A DNA stretch of 64,000 bases from Bacteroidota bacterium (GCA_018267385.1 JAFDYN010000010.1:1-64000), one strand, 5' to 3'; shown: positions 51,471 to 60,797, counted from the stretch's first letter. Numbers and translations: made by a program. Notes: generated by a model from the sequence alone, not told the origin.

Positions 51471-51839
51471 GTGAGGAAATTTGTATCCATACTATTGACC
51501 GTCGCGATACTCGCCCAGGGCATGGTGAGCCTGGGCCTGTGGGCGTACTATGAGGTCAATAAGAAAATGATCGCAGATAAACTGTGCGTGAATAAGAATA
51601 ACCCCTCCCTCCATTGCAACGGTAAATGCTACCTCTCTAAGCAGCTGAAGAAAGCCGAAGAAAACGAAAAGCGCCAGTCACGCTCACTGACCGAAAAAGA
51701 TGAAGCTGTATCTGCCTATGATCAGGTGGAGCTGCCTTCGTTTATCCCATCATATACAGTGGTGAGCCTGCTGCAGGTCTATGAGGCCAGGCAGATATCT
51801 GCACCGCATAGTGTACTCACACCTCCTCCCTGCGCGTAA
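51471..51839 (+). CDS. Small membrane protein with CNGKCYL motif
   Basis: About 122 residues from a GTG at 51471; an ATG at 51408 would add 21 residues, and the start is uncertain. The frame begins with a single hydrophobic helix ('FVSILLTVAILAQGMVSLGLW') and continues with 'NKKMIADKLCVNKNNPSLHC' and 'NGKCYLSKQLKKAEENEK'. The trio C...C-x3-C ('LCVNKNN', 'HCNGKCYL') is a pattern I recognise from small Bacteroidota proteins of unknown function, often near metal-related envelope genes. A TTG-20 bp-TATTTTCG promoter-like pair (51434-51464) supports the later start. It is the first gene of a five-gene run to 54419. Confidence 0.7.
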   Translation: MRKFVSILLTVAILAQGMVSLGLWAYYEVNKKMIADKLCVNKNNPSLHCNGKCYLSKQLKKAEENEKRQSRSLTEKDEAVSAYDQVELPSFIPSYTVVSLLQVYEARQISAPHSVLTPPPCA

Positions 51840-51911
51840 CCTGAAGGATCTATGCCTGAGCGCCATCATGGTGTGAGGGCTATATTGTTTTCTCAGGTTA
51901 AAGCATTTATC

Positions 51912-52820
51912 ATGAAATACAAGATGATGCTATGCCTCTGCCTGATATGGCTGGGCATAGTGAATGGCAAGGCACAATCGTGCTGTGCCACAGGATCGGG
52001 ATGCAACTATAGTGTACTGCCCGACCTCAATAAACATATGGCCGGCCTGCGGTGGACCTACAGCCAGTATGAAAACCGCAACTTCAGCCTCATACCGGAG
52101 CAGAACGGCGTGAAAAACCATGAGATGGTGAATACGCTGGAGGCATTCGCCAGATTCAATCTGCCTAAGAGGTTTCAGTTGTCAGTATTTGTGCCGGTCA
52201 CCTTTATCCATCAGTACTCCACGCTGTCTGACACCCACGACAGGGGGCTAGGCGATATGAGTGTGCTGGCGCAGTACCAGATATTGGACCCTAAAAAATT
52301 TGGGGTGGGTCGTGTCAAACACCAGCTACGCGCAGGTGTAGGTGTCAAGCTGCCTACCGGCAAATACAAGACGGGGAAAAATGACCTCTACAACACGAGC
52401 GTACAGCTAGGGTCGGGTAGTACTGATGTGCTGCTAAGTATGATATACAGCCTCTCCTATCGCAAGCTGGTCATGAATGCCCGTGCCTCCTATAAACTCA
52501 ATACAGTCAATAGATACGGCTTCCGGTTCGGAGACAAGGCGGAGACCGGTGTACGCTTTTCCTATGTAGCGAAAGCGGGCAAGATCACACTGATGCCGAT
52601 GATAGGTGCTTCATACATCTATACACAGAATAATTACAATCACCACCAGCCTGTATATGAATCCTATGCACACCTGCTCACAGCTAACGCTGGGATGGAG
52701 GCCTATGTGAAGCATTTTGCATTTAGCGTGAGCGTGACACCCGTGGTGTATAACCGTGTATTTACTATGGCTTACCGCCAGCTGGTTTCTACCGAGGTGG
52801 GTGCCTTTTATCTTTTTTAA
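51912..52820 (+). CDS. Outer-membrane beta-barrel protein, transporter-like
   Basis: A 302-residue protein (start at 51912, MKYKMMLCLCLI; the frame extends upstream without a signal-like start). A signal peptide ends near 'VNGKAQ', then a 'SCCATGSGC' segment with three cysteines. The rest has alternating beta-strands ('FQLSVFVPVTFIHQY', 'HQLRAGVGVKLPTGKY', 'TLMPMIGASYIY') and the pattern of MetA-pathway/transporter-type outer-membrane barrels, ending in the aromatic 'VGAFYLF' typical of barrel insertion. It is in the same run as the MbnP gene, suggesting a shared metal- or redox-related envelope function. Confidence 0.78.
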   Translation: MKYKMMLCLCLIWLGIVNGKAQSCCATGSGCNYSVLPDLNKHMAGLRWTYSQYENRNFSLIPEQNGVKNHEMVNTLEAFARFNLPKRFQLSVFVPVTFIHQYSTLSDTHDRGLGDMSVLAQYQILDPKKFGVGRVKHQLRAGVGVKLPTGKYKTGKNDLYNTSVQLGSGSTDVLLSMIYSLSYRKLVMNARASYKLNTVNRYGFRFGDKAETGVRFSYVAKAGKITLMPMIGASYIYTQNNYNHHQPVYESYAHLLTANAGMEAYVKHFAFSVSVTPVVYNRVFTMAYRQLVSTEVGAFYLF

Positions 52821-52842
52821 ATCAAACCAATCAACTAATAAA

Positions 52843-53250
52843 ATGAAACAGAATTTGCTCTTTGTGCTGATATTCTCAGCATTTGCCTTTACTGCCTGCA
52901 AGAAGAAAACGACTATCAGTGATTATCCATCACTCTCCATCACGTCTCCTACCTCAGGACAGAATTTTGCCGCTGGCTCTACCCTGCATATCACAGGTAC
53001 GGCTACGGCATCAGGTACTGATGACGCTCACCTGCTGCATGAGCTATCTATCACAGTGACCCGCGCCTCGGATCATACCCAAGTCTGGATGGCAGATTTT
53101 TCCGTACATGACTATGAAAGCTATGCCATAGATACAACCTTTACCCTGCCCTCGCCATCTGCCAAAGACAGCCTGGTGCTGGAGGCAGAGGTGGTAAACC
53201 ACCTGACCAATAGCGCTACGCAAACGGTAGGTTTTACCGTTAATCCATAA
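52843..53250 (+). CDS. Ig-like lipoprotein, DUF4625-like
   Basis: A 135-residue lipoprotein beginning MKQNLLFVLIFSAF; the ATG at 52843 follows an A-rich leader. The lipobox is 'AFAFTACKKK'. The mature part is a single beta-sandwich domain ('SLSITSPTSGQNFAAGSTLH', 'DSLVLEAEVVNHLTNSATQT'), resembling DUF4625 and other Ig-like lipoproteins seen next to MbnP genes. It lies 22 bp after the barrel gene and 27 bp before MbnP. Function is unknown; a binding or scaffolding role is a guess. Confidence 0.75.
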   Translation: MKQNLLFVLIFSAFAFTACKKKTTISDYPSLSITSPTSGQNFAAGSTLHITGTATASGTDDAHLLHELSITVTRASDHTQVWMADFSVHDYESYAIDTTFTLPSPSAKDSLVLEAEVVNHLTNSATQTVGFTVNP

Positions 53251-53277
53251 TTTCTATCACTAAAAAATAAATCAGAC

Positions 53278-54036
53278 ATGAAATCGACAATCAAGTTATC
53301 TCTGCTGGTCCTGGCCGTCGTACTATTGTTTACCGGCTGCAAAAAGAAGACGGATACACCTCAGACTGCTATGCTCATGCTGCACATTCACACCAATATC
53401 GATACAAACGAGGTAGACCAAGGTGGCGTATACACCAATCAGGCCGGCCAGAGCATCTCGCTGACCCGTGCTGAGTACTATATCTCCGGTATCAAACTCA
53501 CAAAGACAGACGGCTCTACAGTAGATGTGAGTGGTACGAAGCTAGTGCAGTGGGGTGTAGAGGAATATATGATCGGCGATATTCCTACCGGCAGCTATAA
53601 AAGCATTTCCTTTAATGTAGGAGTGCCATCTGCAGATAACCACAAAGATCCGGCTACACAATCCGGAGACCTGGCTACTCAAAACCCACTTATGAACTAC
53701 AGTACTACGGCTAACGGCTATATCTTCCTGGCTGTAGCGGGCCTGGTAGATAGCAATGCCTCAGGAACCCCAAACAAAGCTTTCAGCTATCAGATAGGCA
53801 CAGATGCACTGCTAAAGACCGTCACTCTTGGAGATCACTCTGCCGCTCCGTATAATGCTCCTTATGTGGCTACAGCCAATGGCAGTGTCACTATCCATAT
53901 CATAGGTGATTACGGCAAACTGTTTGGCACAACAGACATGATACAGAATGTCCAGACCAATAGTACGGATGTGAATGCAGCCCTCGGTACCACCCTGGCA
54001 GGCAATATCCCGTCTATGTTTGACTACGAGGAGTAA
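53278..54036 (+). CDS. MbnP family lipoprotein
   Basis: A 252-residue lipoprotein (lipobox 'VLLFTGCKKK'). The mature protein shows the MbnP pattern: 'TAMLMLHIHTNIDTNEVDQGGVYTN' split at 31-54, 'LTRAEYYISGIKLTKTDGST', 'GDIPTGSYKSISFNVGVPS' and a late 'GSVTIHIIGDYGKLFG'. MbnP partners the MauG-like enzyme MbnH in methanobactin (copper-chelate) loci; homologues in Bacteroidota occur with redox and metal genes, and their role is not settled. Its stop overlaps the start of the cytochrome-like gene (TAATG), indicating coupling. Confidence 0.8.
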   Translation: MKSTIKLSLLVLAVVLLFTGCKKKTDTPQTAMLMLHIHTNIDTNEVDQGGVYTNQAGQSISLTRAEYYISGIKLTKTDGSTVDVSGTKLVQWGVEEYMIGDIPTGSYKSISFNVGVPSADNHKDPATQSGDLATQNPLMNYSTTANGYIFLAVAGLVDSNASGTPNKAFSYQIGTDALLKTVTLGDHSAAPYNAPYVATANGSVTIHIIGDYGKLFGTTDMIQNVQTNSTDVNAALGTTLAGNIPSMFDYEE

Positions 54037-54419
54037 TGAAGATCGCCCGCTACATATTTGCTTTGCTGATCCTTCCTTTGGTGCTGGGGCAATGCTCCAG
54101 ACCAAAGGAAGGGATCACCTGTGCAGACACGATGTCGTTCCGTCACGACATCATACCGATATTTCAGGAGCACTGTGCCATATCAGGCTGCCACACGGGT
54201 GCCAATCCTACGGGCTACCTGAAACTGGACTCTGCAGTAGCCTATAGTGACCTGCAGAGTGGCAGTTATGTCCATGCCGGGCAGGCTAACTATAGCATCC
54301 TGTACAATCAGGTGACTGGTGGCGGCGGTGCGCCTATCATGCCTCCTACCGGCCAGCTGCCGGACTCTCTGACCCATAAGATCTACTGCTGGATACAGCA
54401 AGGGGCACAGGATAATTGA
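54036..54419 (+). CDS. Cytochrome c-like lipoprotein with CX4CH motif
   Basis: A 127-residue exported protein. A hydrophobic signal ends in 'LVLGQC', a lipobox-like site with Gln at -1, which is unusual. The mature part resembles planctomycete-type cytochrome c (PSCyt1) domains: 'FRHDIIPIFQEHCAISGCHT' with C47-x4-C52-H53, and 'GGGAPIMPPTGQLPD' supplying a possible Met ligand. CX4CH departs from the classic CXXCH heme motif, so covalent heme attachment is likely but not certain. It is translationally coupled to MbnP. In other organisms MbnP works with a diheme enzyme; a small cytochrome here may supply electrons. Confidence 0.78.
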   Translation: MKIARYIFALLILPLVLGQCSRPKEGITCADTMSFRHDIIPIFQEHCAISGCHTGANPTGYLKLDSAVAYSDLQSGSYVHAGQANYSILYNQVTGGGGAPIMPPTGQLPDSLTHKIYCWIQQGAQDN

Positions 54420-54498
54420 GCTTTTACGATTCAAAACTGAAGCAATGGCTGGCCTCGTGCCGACCATTGCCCTTTTAGGGCGATAGGGGCATTTTGAG

Positions 54499-54506
54499 TA
54501 TCTTTG
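54499..54506 (+). promoter_or_regulatory. -7 element TATCTTTG for dusB
   Basis: A perfect TAnnTTTG ending 9 bp before the ATG at 54516. TTG at 54467-54469 is too far (29 bp) to be a normal -33 partner. A near-leaderless transcript is implied. Confidence 0.5.
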
Positions 54507-54515
54507 CACGCTCCG

Positions 54516-55553
54516 ATGGCCAAAATAGCACATATAGACCTGGGCAAGGACCCGCTCCTGCTCGCTCCGATGGAGGATGTAAGCGATCCGCCATTTCGCC
54601 GCCTCTGCCGCAAGCATGGCGCAGATATGCTATACACGGAGTTCATCTCTTCTGACGGTCTGATACGCGATGCAGACAAGAGTGTAAAGAAGCTGGACAT
54701 ATACGAGGATGAGCGCCCGGTGGGCATCCAGATATTTGGCGGAGAGGAGGAGGCGATGTCCCTCAGCGCAAAGATCGTAGAGCGCGCCAATCCAGAGCTG
54801 CTCGATATTAATTACGGCTGCCCGGTGAAGAATGTAGTCTGCAAGAATGCCGGCTCAGGTATCCTGCGTGACATAGACAAAATGGTGCGCCTCACAGAGG
54901 TAATAGTCAAGTCTACTAATCTGCCCGTCACTGTCAAGACCCGCCTGGGCTGGGATGCAAACTCTATACGCGTAGTGGAAGTGGCGGAGCGCCTGCAGGA
55001 TGTAGGTATCAAAGCCATCTCCATCCACTGCCGCACCAAGCACCAGATGTATACCGGCAAAGCCGACTGGACCTGGATAGAGAAGGTAAAGAATAATCCG
55101 CGCCTGCATATACCTGTCTTCGGCAATGGTGATGTGGCTACTGGTGAGGACGCCAGAAAGCTGATAAACACTTACGGTGCAGACGGAGTGATGATAGGTC
55201 GCGCGTCTATTGGCTATCCGTGGGTTTTTCGCGAGATCAGGCACTACCTCAATACGGGTGAACATATGGCTATACCCACGCTCTCTGAGCGCCTCGACGC
55301 CTGCCGCGAGCATGTGCGCCACTCTATAGAGTGGAAAGGTAATAACCTCGGCCTCCTGGAGATGCGCAGGCACTATGGCCCATACTTCCGCGGGCTGGAG
55401 AATATCAAGACCTTCCGCTCCCGGCTGGTGCAGACCATGAGCGCGCAGGAAGTATACGATATACTCGGTGAGATAGAGACCCACTACTCCGGCATGGAGA
55501 ATATGTGGGCCAAGCCCAATACACCTGTGGAGTATGCAGGTTTTGATGCCTGA
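54516..55553 (+). CDS. dusB: tRNA-dihydrouridine synthase DusB
   Basis: A 345-residue flavoenzyme that reduces uridine to dihydrouridine in the tRNA D-loop. The start at 54516 (MAKIAHIDLGKDPLLLAPM) is chosen over an upstream frame start because of the promoter at 54499-54506. Family motifs: 'LAPMEDVSDPPFRRLCRKHG', 'DINYGCPVKNVVCKNAGSGI' with the active-site Cys, 'TVKTRLGWD', 'IHCRTKHQMYTG', and 'GNGDVATGEDA' of the FMN phosphate site. Length is normal. The glycosyltransferase follows 41 bp downstream. Confidence 0.95.
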   Translation: MAKIAHIDLGKDPLLLAPMEDVSDPPFRRLCRKHGADMLYTEFISSDGLIRDADKSVKKLDIYEDERPVGIQIFGGEEEAMSLSAKIVERANPELLDINYGCPVKNVVCKNAGSGILRDIDKMVRLTEVIVKSTNLPVTVKTRLGWDANSIRVVEVAERLQDVGIKAISIHCRTKHQMYTGKADWTWIEKVKNNPRLHIPVFGNGDVATGEDARKLINTYGADGVMIGRASIGYPWVFREIRHYLNTGEHMAIPTLSERLDACREHVRHSIEWKGNNLGLLEMRRHYGPYFRGLENIKTFRSRLVQTMSAQEVYDILGEIETHYSGMENMWAKPNTPVEYAGFDA

Positions 55554-55594
55554 TAGCTTCCCGCTTTTATCCTTATCATTGCGGCTGCAGAGAG

Positions 55595-56728
55595 ATGGAT
55601 CCATACACCCTTCATATCCCCAGCTGGTATCCCAGCGATACCCATGAGCTAAATGGCATATTTGTGCGTAAACATGCCGAGGCCGTATCTTCTTTCCGCA
55701 AGGTAGTAGTAATGTATGTGACAGGCAGTGACCGGGCCTACAGTACCGAGACTGTAGTGAATGAAAACATGACCGAGTTTACGCTCTACTACAAAGAGAG
55801 TACCTCCCGAGCGCTCAATCAGATCAAGTACATCCGCGCACAGATGGATGCCTTTCACTATGTACTGAGCAGATTTGGATATCCTGACCTGATACATCTG
55901 CATGTAGTATTTCCGGCAGGGATGTTTGTTTGGCTACTGCTGCTTTTCCGGCGCATACCGCTAGTAGTCACCGAGCACTGGACCGGCTATACCGATGAGG
56001 ATGGCAGGTATCAAAAGCTCCCGGCCATAGCCCGCTACATCTCAGAGTCACTCCTGCACAAGGCGCGCAAAATATCTGTGGTGTCAGAATATTTCAAGCA
56101 GGTCATGATAAGCAAGGGGCTAGTGCAGCGGGACAAGCTGGTGACTGTCTACAATACGCTGAACGTACCTGCGACAGCCTATCACTATACAGAAGATAAA
56201 CGCCTGAAAGCGCTCTATGTAGGCAATATACTGGAACTCCAAAAAAATATATCTGCCCTGATAGGAGCCGCTGAGATCATACTCCGATCCTACCCTGACT
56301 TTCAGCTCACGCTGGTAGGCGGTGGCAATGATCTGGAGCACTTTAAGGCAGTATGCCGGCAAAAAGAATTGCTGGATAGGACCATCTTCTTTCGCGGCTT
56401 TGTAGCTAATGCCGGACTCGTACCGATCTACGAGGAGCACGGTTTTTTTGTCCTTACGAGTCACTTTGAGACATTCAATATAGCGGCGGCAGAAGCCATG
56501 ATGTCGGGTCTGCCGGTAGTATCTACGCGCTGTGGAGGTCCATCAGAGTTTGTAAATGAGAAGACCGGTATCTGGGTGGATGGCGACTCCGCTGAAGCAG
56601 TAGCCGCCGCCATGCTGGAGATGATCAGGCGCAGGGACGAATTTGACAGCAGTCAGATAGCAGCTGGGGCCCAGGCCAAATTCAGCTATGCTACTATCCA
56701 GAGTCAACTCAGGGAACTATATGCCTAA
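55595..56728 (+). CDS. GT4-family glycosyltransferase
   Basis: A 377-residue GT-B-fold glycosyltransferase. The N-terminal acceptor domain opens 'LHIPSWYPSDTHELNGIFVR' and includes 'IHLHVVFPAGM' and 'VVTEHWTGY'. The C-terminal donor domain begins near 205 ('KALYVGNILELQKNI') and includes 'LVGGGNDLEHF' and the EX7E-type motif 'FETFNIAAAEAMMSGLPVVS' (about 290-309), then 'CGGPSEFV'. It probably adds a sugar in surface polysaccharide or lipopolysaccharide assembly, as it is followed by FkbM methyltransferase and flippase genes. Donor and acceptor are unknown. Confidence 0.93.
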   Translation: MDPYTLHIPSWYPSDTHELNGIFVRKHAEAVSSFRKVVVMYVTGSDRAYSTETVVNENMTEFTLYYKESTSRALNQIKYIRAQMDAFHYVLSRFGYPDLIHLHVVFPAGMFVWLLLLFRRIPLVVTEHWTGYTDEDGRYQKLPAIARYISESLLHKARKISVVSEYFKQVMISKGLVQRDKLVTVYNTLNVPATAYHYTEDKRLKALYVGNILELQKNISALIGAAEIILRSYPDFQLTLVGGGNDLEHFKAVCRQKELLDRTIFFRGFVANAGLVPIYEEHGFFVLTSHFETFNIAAAEAMMSGLPVVSTRCGGPSEFVNEKTGIWVDGDSAEAVAAAMLEMIRRRDEFDSSQIAAGAQAKFSYATIQSQLRELYA

Positions 56729-56758
56729 ATACGTGGATGCATGCTACGCTAGTTTTTT

Positions 56759-56766
56759 TAAATTTG
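56759..56766 (+). promoter_or_regulatory. -7 element TAAATTTG for the FkbM gene
   Basis: A perfect TAnnTTTG ending 22 bp before the ATG at 56789, in the 60-bp gap after the glycosyltransferase gene. An oligo-T run precedes it. No TTG at the standard spacing is seen. Confidence 0.45.
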
Positions 56767-56788
56767 AACCTTCCGTAATCTAAATACA

Positions 56789-57661
56789 ATGATAGATACT
56801 ATAGCGAATAGCCTCTCTTACCTCACCCGTAGTCTGGCCTTTGTACCGGGCATGTACTTTGTGACCAAGCCCTTGCACAAAGCCTTTACCCGTCACTACT
56901 CTAAACAAGGTGAGGACAAAGGATGGAGGGTCATATCGGTCAATGGCTACAAGCTCAAAGTAAATATCACACACCGCATGGCTGCCCTCATCTACTGGCG
57001 CGGAGCTCATGAGTGGGCAGCACTCTACCTGCTGCGCCACGAGCTCAAAAAAGGTATGGTGGTCTACGATATCGGCGCTAATATCGGTGAGATGTCTATC
57101 TTCTCTGCCCATCTGCTGGGCCCGGATGCCAGGGTATTTTCCTTTGAGCCGATGAAGGAGACCTACAAAATTCTGAAAGAGAATATAGCCCTGAATGGCT
57201 ATGAGAACCGGGTCAAAGCTTTTGATATCGCGCTGTCTGACAAATCTGGAGAAGCAGACCTCTATGCAGCTACCGAGTACAATGAGAATGGCTCCTTTGA
57301 AGATGGCCTGCATACGCTATATGCCACAAATGACCGGAGCGTAAAGCTGCAGACCATCCGCATGGAGACACTGGATAGCAAGCAAGGAGAGCTACCGGCA
57401 CCCCATTTCATCAAGCTGGATGTGGAGGGCGCCGAGCTGCACGTACTGAAAGGTGCTGTCAATACGCTGCGCACCAAGCATCCGAAGATCATGCTGGAGT
57501 TTAATAAAGATACTTTTGAAGCGGCAGGCTATAGCCAGCGTGAGGTGTTGGATTTTCTGCGCCAGTTTGACTATAAATTCTTCACTGTAGAGACACGGGG
57601 CAGGCTGGAGCAGCTAGATGAGGCCCATATGCCGGAGCTGGTGAACCTGCTCTGTGTCTAG
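56789..57661 (+). CDS. FkbM-family methyltransferase
   Basis: A 290-residue SAM-dependent methyltransferase of the FkbM family. SAM motif I is 'VVYDIGANIGEMSIFSA' (about 91-107), the strand-2 acidic residue is in 'VFSFEPMKET', and the family's C-terminal 'FIKLDVEGAELHVLKGAVN' (about 211-229) and 'IMLEFN' are present. In surface-polysaccharide loci these enzymes O-methylate sugars. It stands between the GT4 gene and the flippase gene in the same direction, which supports a role in the same glycan. Confidence 0.92.
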   Translation: MIDTIANSLSYLTRSLAFVPGMYFVTKPLHKAFTRHYSKQGEDKGWRVISVNGYKLKVNITHRMAALIYWRGAHEWAALYLLRHELKKGMVVYDIGANIGEMSIFSAHLLGPDARVFSFEPMKETYKILKENIALNGYENRVKAFDIALSDKSGEADLYAATEYNENGSFEDGLHTLYATNDRSVKLQTIRMETLDSKQGELPAPHFIKLDVEGAELHVLKGAVNTLRTKHPKIMLEFNKDTFEAAGYSQREVLDFLRQFDYKFFTVETRGRLEQLDEAHMPELVNLLCV

Positions 57662-57731
57662 GATACTCGTGTCCTCTTTTTTATGGTGTGCGGTTTATCC
57701 GCTATACTTGCATAGAGAAAAGCATTCCTAA

Positions 57732-59225
57732 TTGGGCATCATTCAGCGTCAGGGTATCCGCAATAGTATCATCACCTATACAGGTATTTTACTAGGTGCT
57801 ATCAGCCTGATCATCATACAGCCACGCTTCCTGACCAAAGAGGAGATCGGCCTCACGCGTATCCTTTATTCTTTTGCTGTGCTGATAGCGAGTTTTGCGC
57901 CGCTGGGTATGACGGCTACGGTGACACGTTATTTTCCCTACTTCCGCGACAGGGAGCGCCAGCACCACGGCTTTTTTGGCTTTATGCTTATATTCCCTCT
58001 GCTGGGCTATATAGTGATAGCAGGTCTGATCTTTCTATTCCGGGAGCAGATCATGGTCTACTATGGCCAGTCAAAGCTTTTTACAGATTACTTTTTCTAT
58101 GTTTTCCCGCTGATATTCTTTGCCTCCTTTATCAGTGTACTCACCGCCTATTCTTATTCCATCTTTCGCACCTCAGTACCGGTACTGATCAATGATATAC
58201 TGGTCAGGCTCGGTTCGATCGTGGTATTTACGCTTTATCACATCCACATGATGGACCGCGATGGGCTCGTCTTCTACTTTGTGATGGTATATGGCATCCA
58301 GCTGGTGTTATTGGTCGGCTATCTGTTTTATGAAGATCGGCCATCACTGCGGATACGCTGGGAGCAGTATAAGGTACATACGCCGGTCACTATGTTCAAA
58401 TATGGGCTGATAGTAAGCCTGACAGGGATATCGTCTATAGGCCTGAGATATATGGACTCCCTCATGCTCGGTATGTATAAGCCCCAGCAAGCAAATCTCA
58501 ACGCACTTGATATAGTGGGTATTTATTCTATAGCTGCCTTTATAGCTACCTTTGTAGAAGCGCCCATGAATGCGATAGACAAGATCATAGTACCGAAATA
58601 TGCCGACGGCTGGAAGAACAAAGACTACGCAGATATCAGGCAGATCTATTATAAATCTGCTAAATACCTGCTACTGATAGGCGGCCTGCTTTTCCTCCTT
58701 ATCAATCTCAATATCGACTCCCTTTTTATGCTGATACCTGATCATGACTACTCGCTGGCGAAAGGCGTGGTACTCATCATCAGCATCGGTACACTGATCA
58801 ATATGGGCACCGGCAATACAGACGGCTATCTGCTCACCTCTACCAAATACAAGCTGCTCACCTGGCTCCTGGTAGGCCTGCTCGGCGTGGCGTACATTAA
58901 TTACCGTATACTGATACCACTTTTTGGTATGTATGGGGCAGCGCTGGCTACTGCCACCTCCGCTACAGTATATAATTTTGCAAAGTATTTTATCATCTGG
59001 CGCTACTACAAGATGCAGCCATTTAATCTTGACACTATCAAGATTATCCTGACGATCGTGGTCACGGGAGGCATCTGCTATTTCATTCCGTCATTTGGCA
59101 ATCCATTCATGGATATTCCTGTGAAAGGGTCTATAATATCAGTACTCTTCGTGGGCCTGGCCTACGCGCTGCGTATCGTGCCGGAGTTTCACCACCTGAT
59201 ACCGTTCATAGGCAAGAAGAAATAA
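57732..59225 (+). CDS. Polysaccharide flippase-like membrane protein (MOP superfamily)
   Basis: A 497-residue protein with about 14 hydrophobic helices, typical of Wzx-like polysaccharide exporters that flip lipid-linked glycan across the inner membrane. The N-terminus 'TYTGILLGAISLIIIQPRFL' and 'TKEEIGLTRILYS' matches the family. The start is TTG at 57732; no ATG or GTG in frame fits better. A partial -7 element (TATACTTG, 57703-57710) lies 21 bp upstream. The gene completes the set of glycosyltransferase, methyltransferase and flippase and is closed by the terminator at 59230-59247. Confidence 0.9.
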   Translation: MGIIQRQGIRNSIITYTGILLGAISLIIIQPRFLTKEEIGLTRILYSFAVLIASFAPLGMTATVTRYFPYFRDRERQHHGFFGFMLIFPLLGYIVIAGLIFLFREQIMVYYGQSKLFTDYFFYVFPLIFFASFISVLTAYSYSIFRTSVPVLINDILVRLGSIVVFTLYHIHMMDRDGLVFYFVMVYGIQLVLLVGYLFYEDRPSLRIRWEQYKVHTPVTMFKYGLIVSLTGISSIGLRYMDSLMLGMYKPQQANLNALDIVGIYSIAAFIATFVEAPMNAIDKIIVPKYADGWKNKDYADIRQIYYKSAKYLLLIGGLLFLLINLNIDSLFMLIPDHDYSLAKGVVLIISIGTLINMGTGNTDGYLLTSTKYKLLTWLLVGLLGVAYINYRILIPLFGMYGAALATATSATVYNFAKYFIIWRYYKMQPFNLDTIKIILTIVVTGGICYFIPSFGNPFMDIPVKGSIISVLFVGLAYALRIVPEFHHLIPFIGKKK

Positions 59226-59229
59226 AAAA

Positions 59230-59247
59230 GGCAGGATAAATCCTGCC
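59230..59247. terminator. Bidirectional terminator
   Basis: A 7-bp stem GGCAGGA/TCCTGCC with loop TAAA, preceded by AAAAAA (a T-run on the minus strand) and followed by CGTTTGTTTG. It separates the convergent flippase and aldehyde dehydrogenase genes. Confidence 0.75.
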
Positions 59248-59270
59248 CGTTTGTTTGTGTCCGCTTGATT

Positions 59271-60797
59271 TTACAATTCAAATTTGATACCCTGTGCGAG
59301 TGGTAGCTTGGTGCCATAGTTGATCGTATTGGTCTGGCGGCGCATGTAGGCTTTCCAGGCATCAGAGCCGGACTCGCGGCCTCCACCGGTTTCCTTCTCA
59401 CCACCAAAGGCACCACCTATCTCTGCGCCGGAGGTACCGATATTCACATTGGCTATACCACAGTCAGAGCCCGATGCAGAGAGGAATGACTCTGCCTCGC
59501 GCATATTGGTAGTCATGATAGCTGACGAGAGACCTTGCACTACGCCATTCTGCAGGGCTATCGCCTCATCTATGGTTTTGTATTTCATCAGATAGAGAAT
59601 AGGAGCAAATGTCTCATGCTGTACGATAGGCATGCTGTTTTTACCTTCTATTACAGCAGGCTTCACGTAGCAGCCACTGGCGTAGCTTTTACCCTTCAGC
59701 ACGCCGCCTTCTACCCACACTTTGCCTCCTTGTTTTACCGCCTCAGAGATAGCGTGCTCATACATAGCCACAGCCTGTTTGTCTATGAGCGGGCCTACGT
59801 GATTACGCTGATCCAGAGGATCGCCTATCTTGAGCTGGGCATATGCCTTCTTGATGCGTTTTTTTACTTCCTCATACCTGGACTCATGTATGATGAGCCT
59901 GCGCGTGGTCGTGCAGCGCTGGCCGGCAGTACCTACCGCGCCAAATACTACCGCCACCATAGCCATATCGAGATCGGCATCAGGTGTGATGATGATCGCA
60001 TTATTACCACCCAGCTCCAGCAGGCTGCGGCCCAGGCGTCCTGCTACTGCCTGCGCTACGAGCTTGCCCATACGGGTAGAGCCGGTAGCGGATACCAGAG
60101 GAACATTGACGTCGTGAGACATCAGTTCGCCCACCTTGTAGTCACCGATGATCAGGTTTGATATTCCCTCCGGCAGGCCATTCCTCTTGAATACTTTTGC
60201 TACGATATTCTGACAGGCTATACCGCAGAGAGGTGTTTTTTCAGACGGTTTCCAGATGCAGACATCGCCACACACCCAGGCCAGCATAGAGTTCCAGCTC
60301 CAGACTGCCACCGGGAAATTGAACGCGGATATGATACCCACTATACCCAGCGGGTGATATTGCTCATACATGCGGTGCAGCGGACGCTCTGAGTGCATGG
60401 TGAGGCCATGCAGCTGACGCGATAGGCCCACGGCAAAGTCACAGATGTCTATCATTTCCTGCACCTCGCCAAACCCTTCCTGCAGTGACTTACCCATCTC
60501 ATAGGAAACCAGTTCACCGAGGGCCTCTTTATGTTTGCGCAGTTCGTCACCTATCTGGCGTACGATCTCGCCTCTCTTTGGCGCTGGTATATTGCGCCAT
60601 ACTTGAAATGCCTTCTGCGCAGTCTCTACGATCACTTTGTATTCTTTCTCAGTACCGGCTACTACTGCACCTATTTCTTTGCCATCTACAGGAGAATAGC
60701 TTTTTATGACTTGTCCTTTTGATTTCAGCCACTTATTGCCGGTAGAGGAGCCGGCATTCTCTTTACTCAGTCCGAGTTCTTTCAGGAAACTTTTCAT
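59271..60797 (-). CDS. Aldehyde dehydrogenase, ALDH7 (aminoadipate-semialdehyde type)
   Basis: A 508-residue NAD-dependent aldehyde dehydrogenase of the antiquitin/ALDH7 group, which oxidises alpha-aminoadipic semialdehyde in lysine breakdown and also other aldehydes. The catalytic Cys295 is in '[13 protein letters not shown]', with the general base Glu in '[11 protein letters not shown]' and the cofactor segment '[14 protein letters not shown]'. The C-terminal '[20 protein letters not shown]' is characteristic of ALDH7. Length matches the family. No other lysine catabolic gene is adjacent. It is convergent with the flippase and divergent from queE. Confidence 0.93.
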   Translation of the reverse strand: MKSFLKELGLSKENAGSSTGNKWLKSKGQVIKSYSPVDGKEIGAVVAGTEKEYKVIVETAQKAFQVWRNIPAPKRGEIVRQIGDELRKHKEALGELVSYEMGKSLQEGFGEVQEMIDICDFAVGLSRQLHGLTMHSERPLHRMYEQYHPLGIVGIISAFNFPVAVWSWNSMLAWVCGDVCIWKPSEKTPLCGIACQNIVAKVFKRNGLPEGISNLIIGDYKVGELMSHDVNVPLVSATGSTRMGKLVAQAVAGRLGRSLLELGGNNAIIITPDADLDMAMVAVVFGAVGTAGQRCTTTRRLIIHESRYEEVKKRIKKAYAQLKIGDPLDQRNHVGPLIDKQAVAMYEHAISEAVKQGGKVWVEGGVLKGKSYASGCYVKPAVIEGKNSMPIVQHETFAPILYLMKYKTIDEAIALQNGVVQGLSSAIMTTNMREAESFLSASGSDCGIANVNIGTSGAEIGGAFGGEKETGGGRESGSDAWKAYMRRQTNTINYGTKLPLAQGIKFEL

